NCBI GenBank assembly: GCA_947652115.1
Contig: OX393566.1
Location: forward strand, 11,855,792 to 11,919,791
Reading direction: 5' to 3'
From: Blastomussa wellsi
Lineage: Eukaryota; Cnidaria; Anthozoa; Scleractinia; Plerogyridae
Length of the DNA: 64,000 nt
The notes under the pieces were generated by a model, which was not told where the DNA came from, made no database searches, and was given only the letters and a program-made list of their open reading frames with translations. Positions 31,069 through 41,290 of the stretch are shown here, one piece after another. The stretch's first letter is position 1. Each line of letters opens with the position of its first letter. The position numbers and the translations under genes were made by a program.

Positions 31069-31368
31069 TTAATTGGAAATTTTTTTCGCAGCACTTTCGC
31101 TTCCAACTTTTTGGTAATCAAAATTTTGAAAACTTTGTTCTGGCAAACATCCCCCTTCTTTCTTCTTCAGTTCTTTCTTCAGTTCTTTCAGTTTTACTTC
31201 TTTCAGTTTGTTCAGTTCTTTCTCCAGTTCTTTGAAATTATCAGCATTTTCGGCTATCAAATCGAAAGTTTCAAAACAAGTTTCTATGAAACGCGCACAA
31301 AGAATGGCAAAGCACGTTCCTGTTGCTGCTGCTAGTAATGATGCAAAATGTGATTGAGTTTCCCACAT
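31069..31368 (-). CDS. Acidic-tail-position membrane protein, about 99 aa
   Basis: Hydrophobic segment SLLAAATGTCFAILCARFI followed by a Glu/Lys-rich helix with LKELKKELKKK repeats. It sits between DNKL and KNPKR exactly as the 39306 protein does, but its tail is mixed charge, not acidic. Start taken at MWETQSHF; an upstream ATG adds five residues. Confidence 0.55.
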   Translation of the reverse strand: MWETQSHFASLLAAATGTCFAILCARFIETCFETFDLIAENADNFKELEKELNKLKEVKLKELKKELKKKEGGCLPEQSFQNFDYQKVGSESAAKKISN

Positions 31369-31420
31369 TTTTATATACAACAAAAAAAGATATATTCAAA
31401 TGAATTTTTTCCCCCCACAC

Positions 31421-31888
31421 TCAGTCCATATAGCGAAGGCCTTTTTTGGGTTGCGGTGGAGATTCTTGCATCACCTGTGGCGCAGATGCTGGCGGAGGTG
31501 CCGGCGCAGTTGGCCGAAAAAAGGCTTTGATGTCTTCACGCTTGACATAAACCGGAAGGAGCGTTGCGGCAATTCCAACGATAGCTATCAATTGGGTTGT
31601 GCTGAACCAATTTCCGCCTTTGGAATCATCAACAGCGGGCTCTGATGGCTCAGGCGCATGCGCAGGAGGAACAGGTGCAGATTTTTTCTCATTCTCATTT
31701 GCGATTTTCTCGAGATAAGCTTTTTTCCGTGCTTCGCGGACCAACCAAGTTCTTTGAGCAACCAGTTTACCAGCAGCCACTCGCTTGGGATTTTTTCCGG
31801 GCTTTTTCTTATCCGGTGTTTGTGAAGTTGGATGGCTCAGTGCTTCTGTGCTTTCTTGCGCGGGCGGTTGCTTCTGTTCTTCATCCAT
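31421..31888 (-). CDS. KNPKR basic membrane protein, 155 aa, intact
   Basis: Gln/Pro-rich head, basic segment GKNPKRVAAGKLVAQRT with an Ala/Arg/Lys helix, a Pro linker, one membrane segment (TTQLIAIVGIAATLLPVYV), KREDIKAFF and a Pro-rich tail ending KKGLRYMD. Probably a tail-exposed membrane protein whose basic head could contact nucleic acid (inference). Confidence 0.7.
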   Translation of the reverse strand: MDEEQKQPPAQESTEALSHPTSQTPDKKKPGKNPKRVAAGKLVAQRTWLVREARKKAYLEKIANENEKKSAPVPPAHAPEPSEPAVDDSKGGNWFSTTQLIAIVGIAATLLPVYVKREDIKAFFRPTAPAPPPASAPQVMQESPPQPKKGLRYMD

Positions 31889-31960
31889 TGTTACTTGTAA
31901 ACAAATATATATTCAAATATATATATATTTGTGAGGAATTGCTGCCCATTTTCTGAGGAA

Positions 31961-32509
31961 TTATTCAGCAGTTGGTGAGGAATGCTCAATTTCTTCCGAT
32001 TTTGTAACATTCACATCTTCGGGTTCAAAATCAATGTTTTGAGTATAGATCAGCGCCGCGTTGGCCACAGCGAGTAAACGTCCGCACTTGAGTGCAGTGG
32101 CGCCAGCAAGGTCGGAGAGCTCATTGTTGATGACGTACTCGTTTTTGAGTTGTTTTTGGCAAGCTTCGATGTCTTTGATTTTGACGAACATTCCGACTGC
32201 TTTTGTCACAAGGAAAAGGAAGCTGTCGATCAAGCTGTCAGTTGTCTTTGAACCAACAAAGGCCTCCATACGTTTGATGTATTTCTCAACATCTTTGTCT
32301 GAGAGGCGTTTGACCTGATCGTTCGTCCGTTGCACGCCGAGGGTTTCTTTGGATTTTCCTTTCGAAACCAGCACGGCCAACTTCTCGCGAAGAGCGGGAA
32401 TATCAGGCTGCAATGAAGCAACTGAAGAGACATTGTCAGGCGCGCTGGTTGGCTCAGCTTCAAGCAAGCTCAAAACATCGGCAATCACTTGTTCGTCGAA
32501 TTCACACAT
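31961..32509 (-). CDS. LSDKD protein, 182 aa, intact
   Basis: Start taken at MCEFDEQV, since ATGs above it lie in A-rich leader. Contains VLSLLEAEPTSAP, PALREKLAVLVSKGK, VKRLSDKDVEKYIKR, KTTDSLIDSFLFLVTKAVGM and LKCGRLLAVANAALI. All-helical in appearance with one amphipathic or membrane-seeking stretch. Known as a cnidarian element protein of unknown role; it always follows ATP. Confidence 0.7.
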   Translation of the reverse strand: MCEFDEQVIADVLSLLEAEPTSAPDNVSSVASLQPDIPALREKLAVLVSKGKSKETLGVQRTNDQVKRLSDKDVEKYIKRMEAFVGSKTTDSLIDSFLFLVTKAVGMFVKIKDIEACQKQLKNEYVINNELSDLAGATALKCGRLLAVANAALIYTQNIDFEPEDVNVTKSEEIEHSSPTAE

Positions 32510-32627
32510 TGTTAATATTGGTTTCTTTTTTTTAATTGCGAACAAATTTTATTTCCGTTGGGCACCGAATTGCGCACTCAAGGTAAGAAAACTTATTTTT
32601 CCCCAACTTAATAATGTATTCTTGGAA

Positions 32628-33137
32628 CTACTTTTTTGTAATGACGCTGCCGGCGATTTCATCATAAAAATATTTCAAAAACTTCTGTGAGGGCGTATAG
32701 AAAAGCACAATCGCAAATACGTTTCCGCGGAAACAGGATGAGATGCTGGTATAATTTTGGGTAAGCACCCACAGGCTGAGTCCTGAGTGGCGGGCGCTGA
32801 ATCCGAGATCGACCAGCGAACCTGAGCGCTTTTTCACATCTTTCGAGGCAGCGCAGTCATCGAGGATTATGAGCGTGTTGGTTTCTTCAAAAGCTTTGCT
32901 TACAATATTCAACCAGCGTTACACCTCATTCTGTGTGCAAACGATAAAATAAAAATCCGGGTCCTCCGAAGCGAGGTCTTGATAAGTCTTGTTGTGCAGT
33001 AATGTTGGGCAGATGAGCACGATGTAGTCGAACTTGCCGTGAAAAGGTCCGCAGAGCTGATCAACCACATACTGCTATTTCCCTGAATTTGTCGGGCCAA
33101 CGATCAGAGCGTTGAACGGAATGATGTTTGGATCCAT
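32628..33137 (-). pseudogene. ATP: Packaging ATPase, several stops
   Basis: Starts MDPNIIPFNALIVG at 33137. Walker A reads GPTNSGK then a stop in place of Ser, a second stop follows QNEV near 32918, and the remainder keeps Walker B TLIILDDCAASKDVKK and a C-terminus ending FYDEIAGSVITKK. Confidence 0.85.
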
Positions 33138-33146
33138 TTTTCCATA

Positions 33147-33434
33147 TTAGAATTGCACAGATTCTAATTGCTGCTCCAATATATTCATTTGCGAGTCGCT
33201 GATCACGAAAACGTGGCAGTTCACATTGCCTGAGCCGCTGAGATTTCGCTCGAGCTCGAGCTAAACCCGGTCTTTTGTGTTCACAAGCCGTGTGCCGCTG
33301 GCGTGCAGCGTCTGATCTTTCATGGAGCGCAAATCGATCAGAAGCCCGAACTTGTCTTCGCTCCAGAACTTTTTCAGATTCATGTGCTTGTTTTTTGCCT
33401 TGCCAAAGAAGCGGTCAACTTCGCTCCAAAAATC
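33147..33434 (-). pseudogene. MCP: Candidate major capsid protein, C-terminal fragment
   Basis: Begins at the junction (DFWSEVDRFFGKAKN), has a TAA at 33261-33263 after NTKDRV, and ends LESVQF with TAA at 33147. The first ~315 residues were lost at the inversion junction near 33435. Confidence 0.8.
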
Positions 33435-33436
33435 TT

Positions 33437-34725
33437 TTAAAATATTTGTTACGCCTGACCAATATTTCACAACAAAATTCAGGGAAATATTCCAAAAAAC
33501 AAAACTTACTCACCATTCAGGGAAAGAGTCCAGGCAATGGCTAGCTGGGCCTGAAATGTCTTATTGGCCGCAGCAACTTAACTTTGCTGTCTTCTGCGCA
33601 ACAACTGCTTGCGGCGTTAGCCGAGAGATTTTTGATAAAGACCATTCAGCTCTCAGTCTGCCACAATATGTGTACAATTTTTATCTGTTCCACGTTTATT
33701 TTACAATCAGGAGAATATTGTTTCAGTTGGGAGGAATTCAAAGCATAAGCGCTTTGCCTGGAGACCCAACGTTTAGCCAATACAATAATAAATATGATAT
33801 GGCTTCATACAAACGAATTTGTGCAGAGTTCGGTGTTAGTCCCTCAAGTGATTTTCGTTTTACAAGACCAGCAAATCACGGTCTTGGGGATGTTTACATT
33901 TATGTTACAAATGCCGGACCAGATAAAACTTCAATCAGTTACCCAGGAGGTCATTTTAAGTTTTCTGATGATGGAGCTTCGGGTGACAAAGGTAACTTGA
34001 TTTATTACATAGAACCTGATGATTCGTCCTATGCACAGGCTGATTGGTTTTGTCCTAACGCCTCAGAAGGTCTGACTCAGGCTGGTTTGTGAAGAATAAA
34101 CCAATCGATAGAGGCTTTTGTTTACTGCATCCTGGGAGCGCAGGTTAACGTGAGGTCAAATATTCTGGGATCTGGTGGAAGGGCGAAGGAGGCACAGAGT
34201 GAGTTTTTGGTCCTGGTGGAAGACGCGATAAGACAACCCGACCTGGCAAAGAGCGTGCAGCGTTATCAGCTGGCGGTGGATGAGGCAAAAGTCAGACTCA
34301 ATCTGGCTGTGTGCCCGGGTGCATGGCTGATGCCAGGTCACATGTTGATAAACACAGAAAGCGTTGTGGGCTACAACAACCAGCTCAAACAAGCGGGGTC
34401 GGGCATTAAACTGGGAATTAACAACGAAGTTAACACAAGCACAAAAAAAGCGGCCCTTCAGCACATGGATGGCGGACCAACAAAGGTTAACCCACCGAAC
34501 AGCCATCCTTCCAATCCTATTCACAAAGCAGCCACAGCTGAAAGCAAAAAAGAACCAAAGCCTGCTGTAATAAAAGATGCAAAGCCTGCTGTCAAAACTC
34601 CAGCAACAACAGAAGAGCCAGTGCCCACGGCCGGCTCGGGCAGTGAGTCTCATGACTTAAACAAAGTAACTGTAGCAGTCAGCGCGGTAGCAGTTGCTGG
34701 TTTGGCATTTTGGGCATTCCGTTAA
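33437..34725 (+). pseudogene. NHGLG protein, N-terminally cut, one stop
   Basis: Enters at IFVTPDQYFTTKFREIF (about residue 133 of the 524-residue protein) and runs to FWAFR. A single TGA at 34090-34092 interrupts AGL.RINQSIEAF. The middle (NHGLGDVYIYVTNAGPDK) is a different variant from the tandem-unit copies, and the C-terminal linker is longer with repeated KPAV. Confidence 0.85.
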
Positions 34726-36243
34726 CGCTGCTTTTTGATCTGGCCCTCAACCAAAAACGCCACAACAGCCAACATTACCAGCCATGTGTGTTCTGCCAGA
34801 AAACCAATTGCCTGGCCAGCTGTTTTGAAAAGAAAAGAAACAATCGAGCCAATTAGTCCAGGAAGAAGGGAGGCTGTTTTTTTCCCAATATCTTTTAGCC
34901 CGTTACCCAACGATTTGCCCATTGATTTCAAAGCGTTGGTAATTGCGCCAATGACAGCACCAATCGTGACACTAGCGGCGAGAACGATTGCTGTCACCGT
35001 CAAGCCGTATTTTTGGAAAATCTCTTTTATACGCTCACGAAGCGGCATGGCTCTTTCTCTTTCCTCAACCTCTGTTGTCAACCTGTCAAGCTCCTCTTGT
35101 CTTTTTGCAACTCTATCCCGGGCGGCTTGTTTTTCAGAAGGTGAAGTTTCCTCATCATCGATAACTAATCTATCTTCTTCATTTTGGTGTTCCAGTTCTG
35201 CTTTTCGCTGTTTTTTTTCGTTAAGATCTTCTGTGTTAATTTTTTCTTGAAGGTCACCTATGGTTTTATTTAATTTGGCATTTCTTCTGTGAGCTTCCGA
35301 ATATCTTCTTTCAATTTTGGGGCCTGTTTAGCCGCTTTTCTAGTTTGATCAAGTTGTTTTCTTTTTTCTTGATGTTCTTTTTGAAGGCCATCTTTCTGTT
35401 GTTTCAATTTCTCAATTTCTTCTTTATCCAACGGTCCATGACTATCTTCAAGAGCATTTCTATATTGATCAATTTGTCTCATTTGGTCTGAAATTTTATC
35501 CATTTCATTTTTTAATTTTTCAGAATCTTTTTGAAAAGATTCAGATTGTTTCAGTTCTTTTTCTTTTTCTTTTAGCTGTTTTTTAACTTCATCACTTTGT
35601 TTCTTCGTTTCTTTTAAATTTTCATTATCAATTTCTATTTTCTTTCGGCCAAGAGCATTTTTGACGAAATCTTTTCCTAAGAAACCTTTAAGAAGACCAC
35701 TACCATCTTCACGAACTATCTTTGTTTGACCACCCTTGGGGCCAACGACAACAACACCATTAATTTTAATGGTGATTTTGGAGGTAAATCTCTTGCAAAC
35801 CTTATTTCTCCCAATTTATCAAAATCGACTTCTGGATATTCATTTTCGATTTGTTTTTTTACCCTTTGGATTTCTTTCTCTTTTTCCGCATCACTTAAAA
35901 GTTGTTCATATTCACCAGCAGTTTTTGTGGCAAGTAAACCTGTATTAAAGTCTCTTAATTTTTTCAGTCTATCTTCAATCTCCTTAGTTGTTACACTTCT
36001 TCCACTTGTTCCACCTGTTCCACCAAAAGATGTCTCCTCGACATAGGACGTATCAGGCAGCCCACTTTTTTCACGATGCATTGTTTGCATAGAAATCTCT
36101 TCACCTTGAGGACCAGGTGTGGATGAGCCGACAGGCTGAAAAGGATTTTGGTTTTCTTCATCTTCATCTTCTTCTTCTTCTTCTTCTTCTTCGCCCTCAC
36201 GATCGTCAGTTTCTGGAATGCGTTCGTAATCAATGCCAGCCAT
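34722..36243 (-). pseudogene. CC-TM protein, longest version, frameshifted
   Basis: MAGIDYERIPETDDREGE, a Glu/Asp tract (coded by a CTT-type repeat at 36170-36196), STPGPQGEEISMQTMHREK, SGLPDTSYVEETSF, then a long coiled coil with breaks near 35720, 35510 and 35270. The membrane domain is open (35081-34722): KEIFQKYGLTVTAIVLAAS and three hydrophobic segments. Full length would be about 500 residues. Confidence 0.85.
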
Positions 36244-36304
36244 CGCGAAATTATATCTTTAAATTATTTTTTATTTAAATATTAATGTCCGGGATTATAT
36301 AAAC
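36244..36304. promoter_or_regulatory. 61-bp bidirectional promoter, CC-TM / MCP
   Basis: AT-rich, with ATTATATAAACATG reading into MCP and TTATATCTTTAAATT near the CC-TM start. Confidence 0.55.
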
Positions 36305-37555
36305 ATGTCTGTGCAAGCAAACCTTCGTCCAACGAACAAAGAAAAAATTTTAGGCGGGTTAAAAGACGAGCGCGCGGTAAAGCGCATCACTTTTGATCGT
36401 AGCGAAGCCAGCCCCGACGAGACGTTGTATGTTACCGTGCCCAAGCTTAATGAAAACGAGGTCCTCGTGCCAGGCTCGATATCACTGCTCTTTAACATTG
36501 ACTTGGCTGGAGGGCACGCTAACAACTTCCTCGTACAAAACGTCTCCCGTGCTCTTGTAGACAAGCTGGTTGTGAAATACGCTGGCACCATACTTCAGGA
36601 CACGGTGGGTTATGACATTTTCAAGATCTGGGAGGACCTTTTTCTCTCGCAGGAGGAGCGGGACAACATGCTGCTCGAGGGTATTCAGACCGAGGACCTC
36701 TGCAAGATCCGCTCAGACGCTGGAGACAAGAAAACCTCAGGTGTCGCCGCTGAAACCGCGCTTAACACTGTTTTTGGAACAAAATACCGAATACGACTGG
36801 ACCACCAGATACTGACCGACCACGGCGTTTTCTACCCGCAAGCTCTTTACAACGACCTCGTGTTTGAGCTGACCCTTTCGCCTGCCTATCAGGTTGTGAA
36901 AGGCTCTGACCCAGACAAACTGAAATACAAGCTGACAAACATCCAGCTCGAGTACGAAATGATCAGAAGCAAGACCTTGGCGGAAGACGCGCGCAGTGTT
37001 TACTCCTCAGGAAAGGAGTTCTTATACGATCATGTGATGCGGGATCAGATGCACACCTTCTCAAAAGGTACTGACACAAGGATAAACCTCAGAGTGAACC
37101 CGCAGAGAAGGTCACTGAAAGGCATTCTTCTTCTTTTTATTGAGCCGTACGCAAAAGGCGCCAGGGATTCAGAAAAGTACCTCAACCCAAACCTTACAAA
37201 AGTAGCAGTTACGGTAAATGGCTCGCCCAACATGATTTACAATAACGGCATCGAAGGAAAGGATATATGGGGCGAAGTTGAACGCTTCTTTGGCAAGTCA
37301 AAAAACAAAACACCGCACATGAATCTGACAAAGTTTTACACCGAAAACAAGTTCGGGCTTCTAATCGATTTGCGCTCAATGGCAAGTCATGAAATGCACG
37401 GAAGCGGCACGCGGCTTGTAAACACCAAAGACGGAGTCCAGCTTGAACTCGAGCGGAGTGCCAAAGGCTCAGGCAATGTGAACTGCCACGTCTTTGTTAT
37501 CAGCGACTCGCAAATGAACATAATGGGGCAGCAATTAGAATCTGTGCAGTACTGA
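36305..37555 (+). CDS. MCP: Candidate major capsid protein, 416 aa, intact
   Basis: The only complete copy. MSVQANLRPTNKEK, LYVTVPKLNENEVLVPGS, NNFLVQNVSRALVDKLVVKY, YDIFKIWEDLFLSQEERD, YRIRLDHQILTDHGVFYPQ, LLLFIEPYAKGARDSEKY and GQQLESVQY. It lacks hydrophobic segments and is followed after 10 bases by the packaging ATPase, the usual capsid-ATPase neighbourhood in the PRD1-adenovirus lineage. The size fits a small double-jelly-roll protein. Assignment is by context and recall of the cnidarian family; a structure prediction would decide. Confidence 0.6.
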   Translation: MSVQANLRPTNKEKILGGLKDERAVKRITFDRSEASPDETLYVTVPKLNENEVLVPGSISLLFNIDLAGGHANNFLVQNVSRALVDKLVVKYAGTILQDTVGYDIFKIWEDLFLSQEERDNMLLEGIQTEDLCKIRSDAGDKKTSGVAAETALNTVFGTKYRIRLDHQILTDHGVFYPQALYNDLVFELTLSPAYQVVKGSDPDKLKYKLTNIQLEYEMIRSKTLAEDARSVYSSGKEFLYDHVMRDQMHTFSKGTDTRINLRVNPQRRSLKGILLLFIEPYAKGARDSEKYLNPNLTKVAVTVNGSPNMIYNNGIEGKDIWGEVERFFGKSKNKTPHMNLTKFYTENKFGLLIDLRSMASHEMHGSGTRLVNTKDGVQLELERSAKGSGNVNCHVFVISDSQMNIMGQQLESVQY

Positions 37556-37565
37556 TATAGAAAAA

Positions 37566-38173
37566 ATGGACCCCGGCAACATACCGTTTAACGCTCTCGT
37601 AATTGGACCGACTAATTCGGGAAAATCAAAGTTTGTGGTTGATCAGCTCCGCGGCCCTTTCGTGGCAAGTTCGACTTTATCGTGCTCATCTGCCCGACAT
37701 TTGCGTACAACAAGACTTTTCACCGCTTCGCAGAGGCGGACCCGCGTTTTTATGTTATCATCTGTGAACAGGAATGGGTTGAGGGCTGGTTGAGGCTTGT
37801 TTCCTGGCTTTTCGAGGGAACAAACACACTCATTATCCTAGATGACTGCGCAGCCTCGAAAGACGTAAAAAAGCGAACAGGCGAGCTGGTAAAACTCGCA
37901 TTCAGCGCTCGCCACACAGGGCAAAGCGTGTGGGTGGTCACCCAAAAGATGACCAGCATAACGGCTTCTTTCCGCGAAAACATTGGGGCAGTTGTGCTTT
38001 TTTACACTCCCGCAGGGAAGACTTTGAAAGCGATTTTTGAAGATTACGCCGGCGAACTTTCTCAAGAAGAGTACAAAGATTACATTTCATGGCTGAAAAA
38101 AAATAAGTTTTCCTACCTTGTGTTCTTACTTCGGCACCCTTACGGAATAAAAAAATCTCAATTAAAAAATTAG
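37566..38173 (+). pseudogene. ATP: Packaging ATPase, one-base deletion
   Basis: MDPGNIPFNALVIGPTNSGK at the start. One C is missing near 37659 (CCTTTCGTGG against CCTTTCCGTGG elsewhere), so Walker B (TLIILDDCAASKD), VWVVTQKMTSI and the rest to 38173 are in another frame. Otherwise complete, about 202 residues. Confidence 0.85.
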
Positions 38174-38186
38174 CAATAAATATAAA

Positions 38187-38741
38187 ATGGCAAATCCAAT
38201 CGAATTAACCCCAGAAATTGAAGAAGCTCTAACGACTGACGTTATGAACTTGCTTGAAGCTGAGCCAACGAGCGCGCCCGGCAATGCCTTTCCAGTAGTT
38301 TCAACGCAGCCTGATATTCCTGCACTTCGTGAGCAGCTAGCCGTGCTGGTGTCTACAGGGAAAGCAAAAGAAGCCATCGGGGTGCAGTTAACACACGAGC
38401 ATGTGAAGCGCCTAAGCGACAAAGATGTAGAGAAATACACAAAACGGTACGAGACATACGTGGGCTCAAAGACAACCGACAGCTTGATCGACAGCTTCAT
38501 TTTTCTTGTAACCAAAGCCGTCGGAATGGCAGTCGACGTTAAAGACATCGATGCTTATCAAAAAGAACTTAAAAACGACTACATCATCAACAAAGAGCTG
38601 TCTAACCTGGCAGGCAGCATGTCTTTAAAGTGCGGTCGTTTTCTCGCTGTGGCAAACGCAGCTCTGATCACAACAAAACACATTAATTTTGAAAAAAATT
38701 CGGAAGAAATTATTGAGCAAAGCTCACCAACTGCTGAATAA
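38187..38741 (+). CDS. LSDKD protein, 184 aa, intact
   Basis: MANPIELTPEIEEALTTDVM, then PALREQLAVLVSTGKAKEA, HVKRLSDKDVEKYTKRYE, KTTDSLIDSFIFLVTKAVGM and SLKCGRFLAVANAALI. Start context AATATAAAATGG. Clean after ATP; close to 31961-32509 along its length. Function unknown. Confidence 0.75.
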   Translation: MANPIELTPEIEEALTTDVMNLLEAEPTSAPGNAFPVVSTQPDIPALREQLAVLVSTGKAKEAIGVQLTHEHVKRLSDKDVEKYTKRYETYVGSKTTDSLIDSFIFLVTKAVGMAVDVKDIDAYQKELKNDYIINKELSNLAGSMSLKCGRFLAVANAALITTKHINFEKNSEEIIEQSSPTAE

Positions 38742-38812
38742 TTACTTAGCATTGTCAGCAATTCCTCACAAAATATTTTTTTAATTAAATATAAATTCAT
38801 TTCAAAGTAACA

Positions 38813-39309
38813 ATGGCTGAAGAACAGAAGCAACCTACCGCTGAAGCGCAGCAACCGACCGCTCAAGAAATCCCTGAACCGCAGCAAGCAATGCAAAGCC
38901 AAGTAACTTCACAAACTCCGGCAACAAAGCCTGCCAAAAATCCCAAGCGAGTGGCTGCTGGGAAAATGGTTGCCGAAAAAACTCGGCAGGCCCGCGAAGC
39001 GAAGGAAAAAGCCTTAGCTGAGGCTCATGCCACAATTGAAAAGTATAAAAAGGCAGAAGCAGCCGCTCCACCTGCTCCTGAGCCGGAAACCGAACCAAAT
39101 CCTGCTGCAGCTAATTCAAATGGTTTTACCACAAACCAATGGCTAACTATCATCGGAATTGGCGCAACTCTTTTAACAACTTATGTCAAGCGTGATGATA
39201 TAAAAGCCTTTTTCGCAAAAAACAGGATAATCCACCGGAACCCACTCCTCTGCCGCAGCCAAAAGAACCTCCGCCGCAGCCAAGAAAAGGAATTCGCAAA
39301 ATGGATTGA
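38813..39309 (+). pseudogene. KNPKR basic membrane protein, frameshifted tail
   Basis: MAEEQKQPTAEAQQP, AKNPKRVAAGKMVAEKTRQ, a long Ala/Lys/Glu helix, a Pro/Glu linker, the membrane segment TTNQWLTIIGIGATLLTTYV and KRDDIKAFFAKN. A frame slip near 39222 hides the Pro-rich tail (PPEPTPLPQP..KGIRKMD), whose stop is at 39307-39309. Confidence 0.75.
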
Positions 39310-39581
39310 TTTTTCATTTGAATATATTTTTCGATGTTGATATAACAAAATGCGCATTGACGGTATCACAAGCTGCTATTGTTGGAATAGGACTTTTGTG
39401 GTTCAATTTTAACCAAACGGTTTTTTATGCAGTCCGCGAAAAAACCTATAATGAAATGAAAGACCCACCCGTGGAGTCCGATGAGGAGGAAGAGGAGGAA
39501 GAGGAGCAAGAGGAGCAAGAGGAGCAAGAGGATGATGATGAGCAAGATCTTGAAGATGAAAAAATAAGAAAAGGTTTGTAA
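39306..39581 (+). CDS. Acidic-tail small membrane protein
   Basis: Hydrophobic segment VSQAAIVGIGLLWFNFNQTVF, then a run of Glu, Gln and Asp from a GAG/GAA repeat, ending DEKIRKGL. The nominal ATG at 39306 overlaps the KNPKR stop. A better-placed ATG (after GATATAACAAA) at 39350 is in another frame, so a one-base slip near the start is possible. Confidence 0.55.
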   Translation: MIFHLNIFFDVDITKCALTVSQAAIVGIGLLWFNFNQTVFYAVREKTYNEMKDPPVESDEEEEEEEEQEEQEEQEDDDEQDLEDEKIRKGL

Positions 39582-39626
39582 TTTTTTTTATTTTGAACAT
39601 TTATTTTTTGCTCTCCATAAACAACA

Positions 39627-39848
39627 ATGTCTGACAACAAGCTCGTTAAAACCGCGATAGATGGCGCTACCCTTACCGGCTTTGCTGCTGGCATAGGCTG
39701 GCTTGCCAAAAAAGCGTTCAAGAGAAGTTTCACAGCTGACCCTTCTAATTCAATCGAAAACTTTGCAATGTTCGCAGTTGTGATGGCGGGTAGCATCGCG
39801 CTAAAGCAGTACCTGGAGGATCAAAAAATCCTACCCAACAGCGTCTGA
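39627..39848 (+). CDS. DNKL small membrane protein, 73 aa, intact
   Basis: MSDNKLVKTAIDGATLTGFA, AKKAFKRSFTADPSNSIEN, then FAMFAVVMAGSIALKQYLED. Two hydrophobic stretches separated by a basic loop, as in small phage or PRD1-like membrane proteins. Three copies here share the same framework, so it is a genuine gene. Confidence 0.75.
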   Translation: MSDNKLVKTAIDGATLTGFAAGIGWLAKKAFKRSFTADPSNSIENFAMFAVVMAGSIALKQYLEDQKILPNSV

Positions 39849-39880
39849 TTATTTGAAAATATCTTTCATAATATATAAAC

Positions 39881-40302
39881 ATGGCAAGTATAGCGATTAT
39901 GGTTGGCGGGGCTGTTTTGAACGCAGCCGCTTTCATCGGAGGTAATTATCTCGCAAAGGCTTTTGGTGGGGATGATAAAGCGCTTGAAGAAAAAGTGCGT
40001 CATGATAAAGCTCTCGAGGCGTATCAAGCTGCGTATGCCAAATACACGCGTGACCGCACCAAACTTCTAGACTGGATTCAGACAAACGCGCAGATAAAGG
40101 CAGAGGCCAAGCAGAACTTCACAAACACTGACTACGCTTTCAAACTCTACAACAAGGTGCATCCTGATGAGCAAATGATTCCCCCCAAAGAGCCGAAGTT
40201 TTCTGATTTTTATCAACCAAGCCAGCAGCAGAAAAATGTGAACTCCTTTTTGTTGGTACCGGGGCGCTTGCTCTGGGCTACGCTGCTTTCAGGTTTCTTT
40301 AA
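39881..40302 (+). pseudogene. GGNYLA membrane protein, frameshifted end
   Basis: MASIAIMVGGAVLNAAAFIG, GGNYLAKAFGGDDKALEE, AYQAAYAKYTRDRTKLLDW, NFTNTDYAFKLYNKVHPD and DFYQPSQQQKN. A slip near 40240 moves the C-terminal membrane segment (GTGALALGYAAFRFL) out of frame; its own stop is at 40300-40302. ATAATATATAAACATGG at the start. Confidence 0.75.
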
Positions 40303-40330
40303 CCGCAATTGAAGTTCCGTGCCTGTTTTA

Positions 40331-40543
40331 AAAATGGGTCGAGGAAGAAATGGTTGTACCACGCAAAGCAGTAGAAGAGCATTTTCAAAAAATTCCATAA
40401 AATACTTAATTGCGCCAGAAGATAGCTTTGTCCGCAGAAAGCACGTAATTAATGAAAAAACAAAAGTCGAAATTCAACCTGAAGTAATGGAACTTCTCTT
40501 TAACGTGGATCCCGCTCTTCTGGCTAATTTGCTAACCTCTTAA
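40331..40543 (+). pseudogene. Small hypothetical protein, probably frameshifted
   Basis: One frame encodes MVVPRKAVEEHFQKIP from about 40349 and then stops. A second frame encodes a longer tail ending VMELLFNVDPALLANLLTS with TAA at 40541-40543. The two read as one helical protein split by an indel near 40400. No family recognised. Confidence 0.4.
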
Positions 40544-41230
40544 ACTTTTATTCCACTTAATATAGAATGATGGATGCCAAACTTGCAAAAGTATACTACA
40601 GCCCTAGTGGCTTTTGGAAAGGCATTGCCGCCATTAAAAAATTATCTGCGGCTGCCAAGGTACCGGAGGATACCGCAAAGAAGTGGTTGGTCAAGCAAGC
40701 TCTCTGGCAGATTTACCTGCCTGCGCCTAAGCACATTCCTAGACCAAAATTCGACGTTCCCACACCTAACTCAGTCCACCAGGCGGACCTTCTTTTTTTG
40801 CCACACGACAAACTGCCACGCGGGAGAAAGGTTTACAAATACGCGCTGACTGTTGTCGACGTGGCTAGCCGCTATAAAGAAGCGGAACCCTTGACTTCTA
40901 AAAATTCTGATGAAGTTGCCCAGGCCTTTCAGAAGATTTACAAACGCTCTCCTCTGAAATGGCCAGGCATGTTGCAGGTTGACCCTGGGCGTGAATTTAT
41001 GGGAGCTGTTACAAAAGAAATGGAAAAAAATAAAACATACATCCGCCGCGGGCGACCTGAGATTCACCGTGACCAGGCAATTGTTGAACGTTTCAACCGC
41101 ACCCTCGCCGAGCGCTTGTTTGAGTACCAGTACGCCGTGGAAATGAATCTTCCTGAGGGCCAGTGGTCCACCGCGTGGGTGAAAAGGCTTCCTGACGTTG
41201 TTTCCGCTCTGAACAACGAGGTAACCAGCC

Positions 41231-41243
41231 TTACTGGCAAGAA
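41231..41243. repeat. 13-bp target site duplication, left
   Basis: TTACTGGCAAGAA, repeated exactly at 45208-45220 on the other side of the insertion, both within INT codons for TGKK. Confidence 0.9.
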
Positions 41244-41290
41244 ATTTGGTTTTATCAACTGGGTTGATAATGTCAATTGGCCACCGTAAA

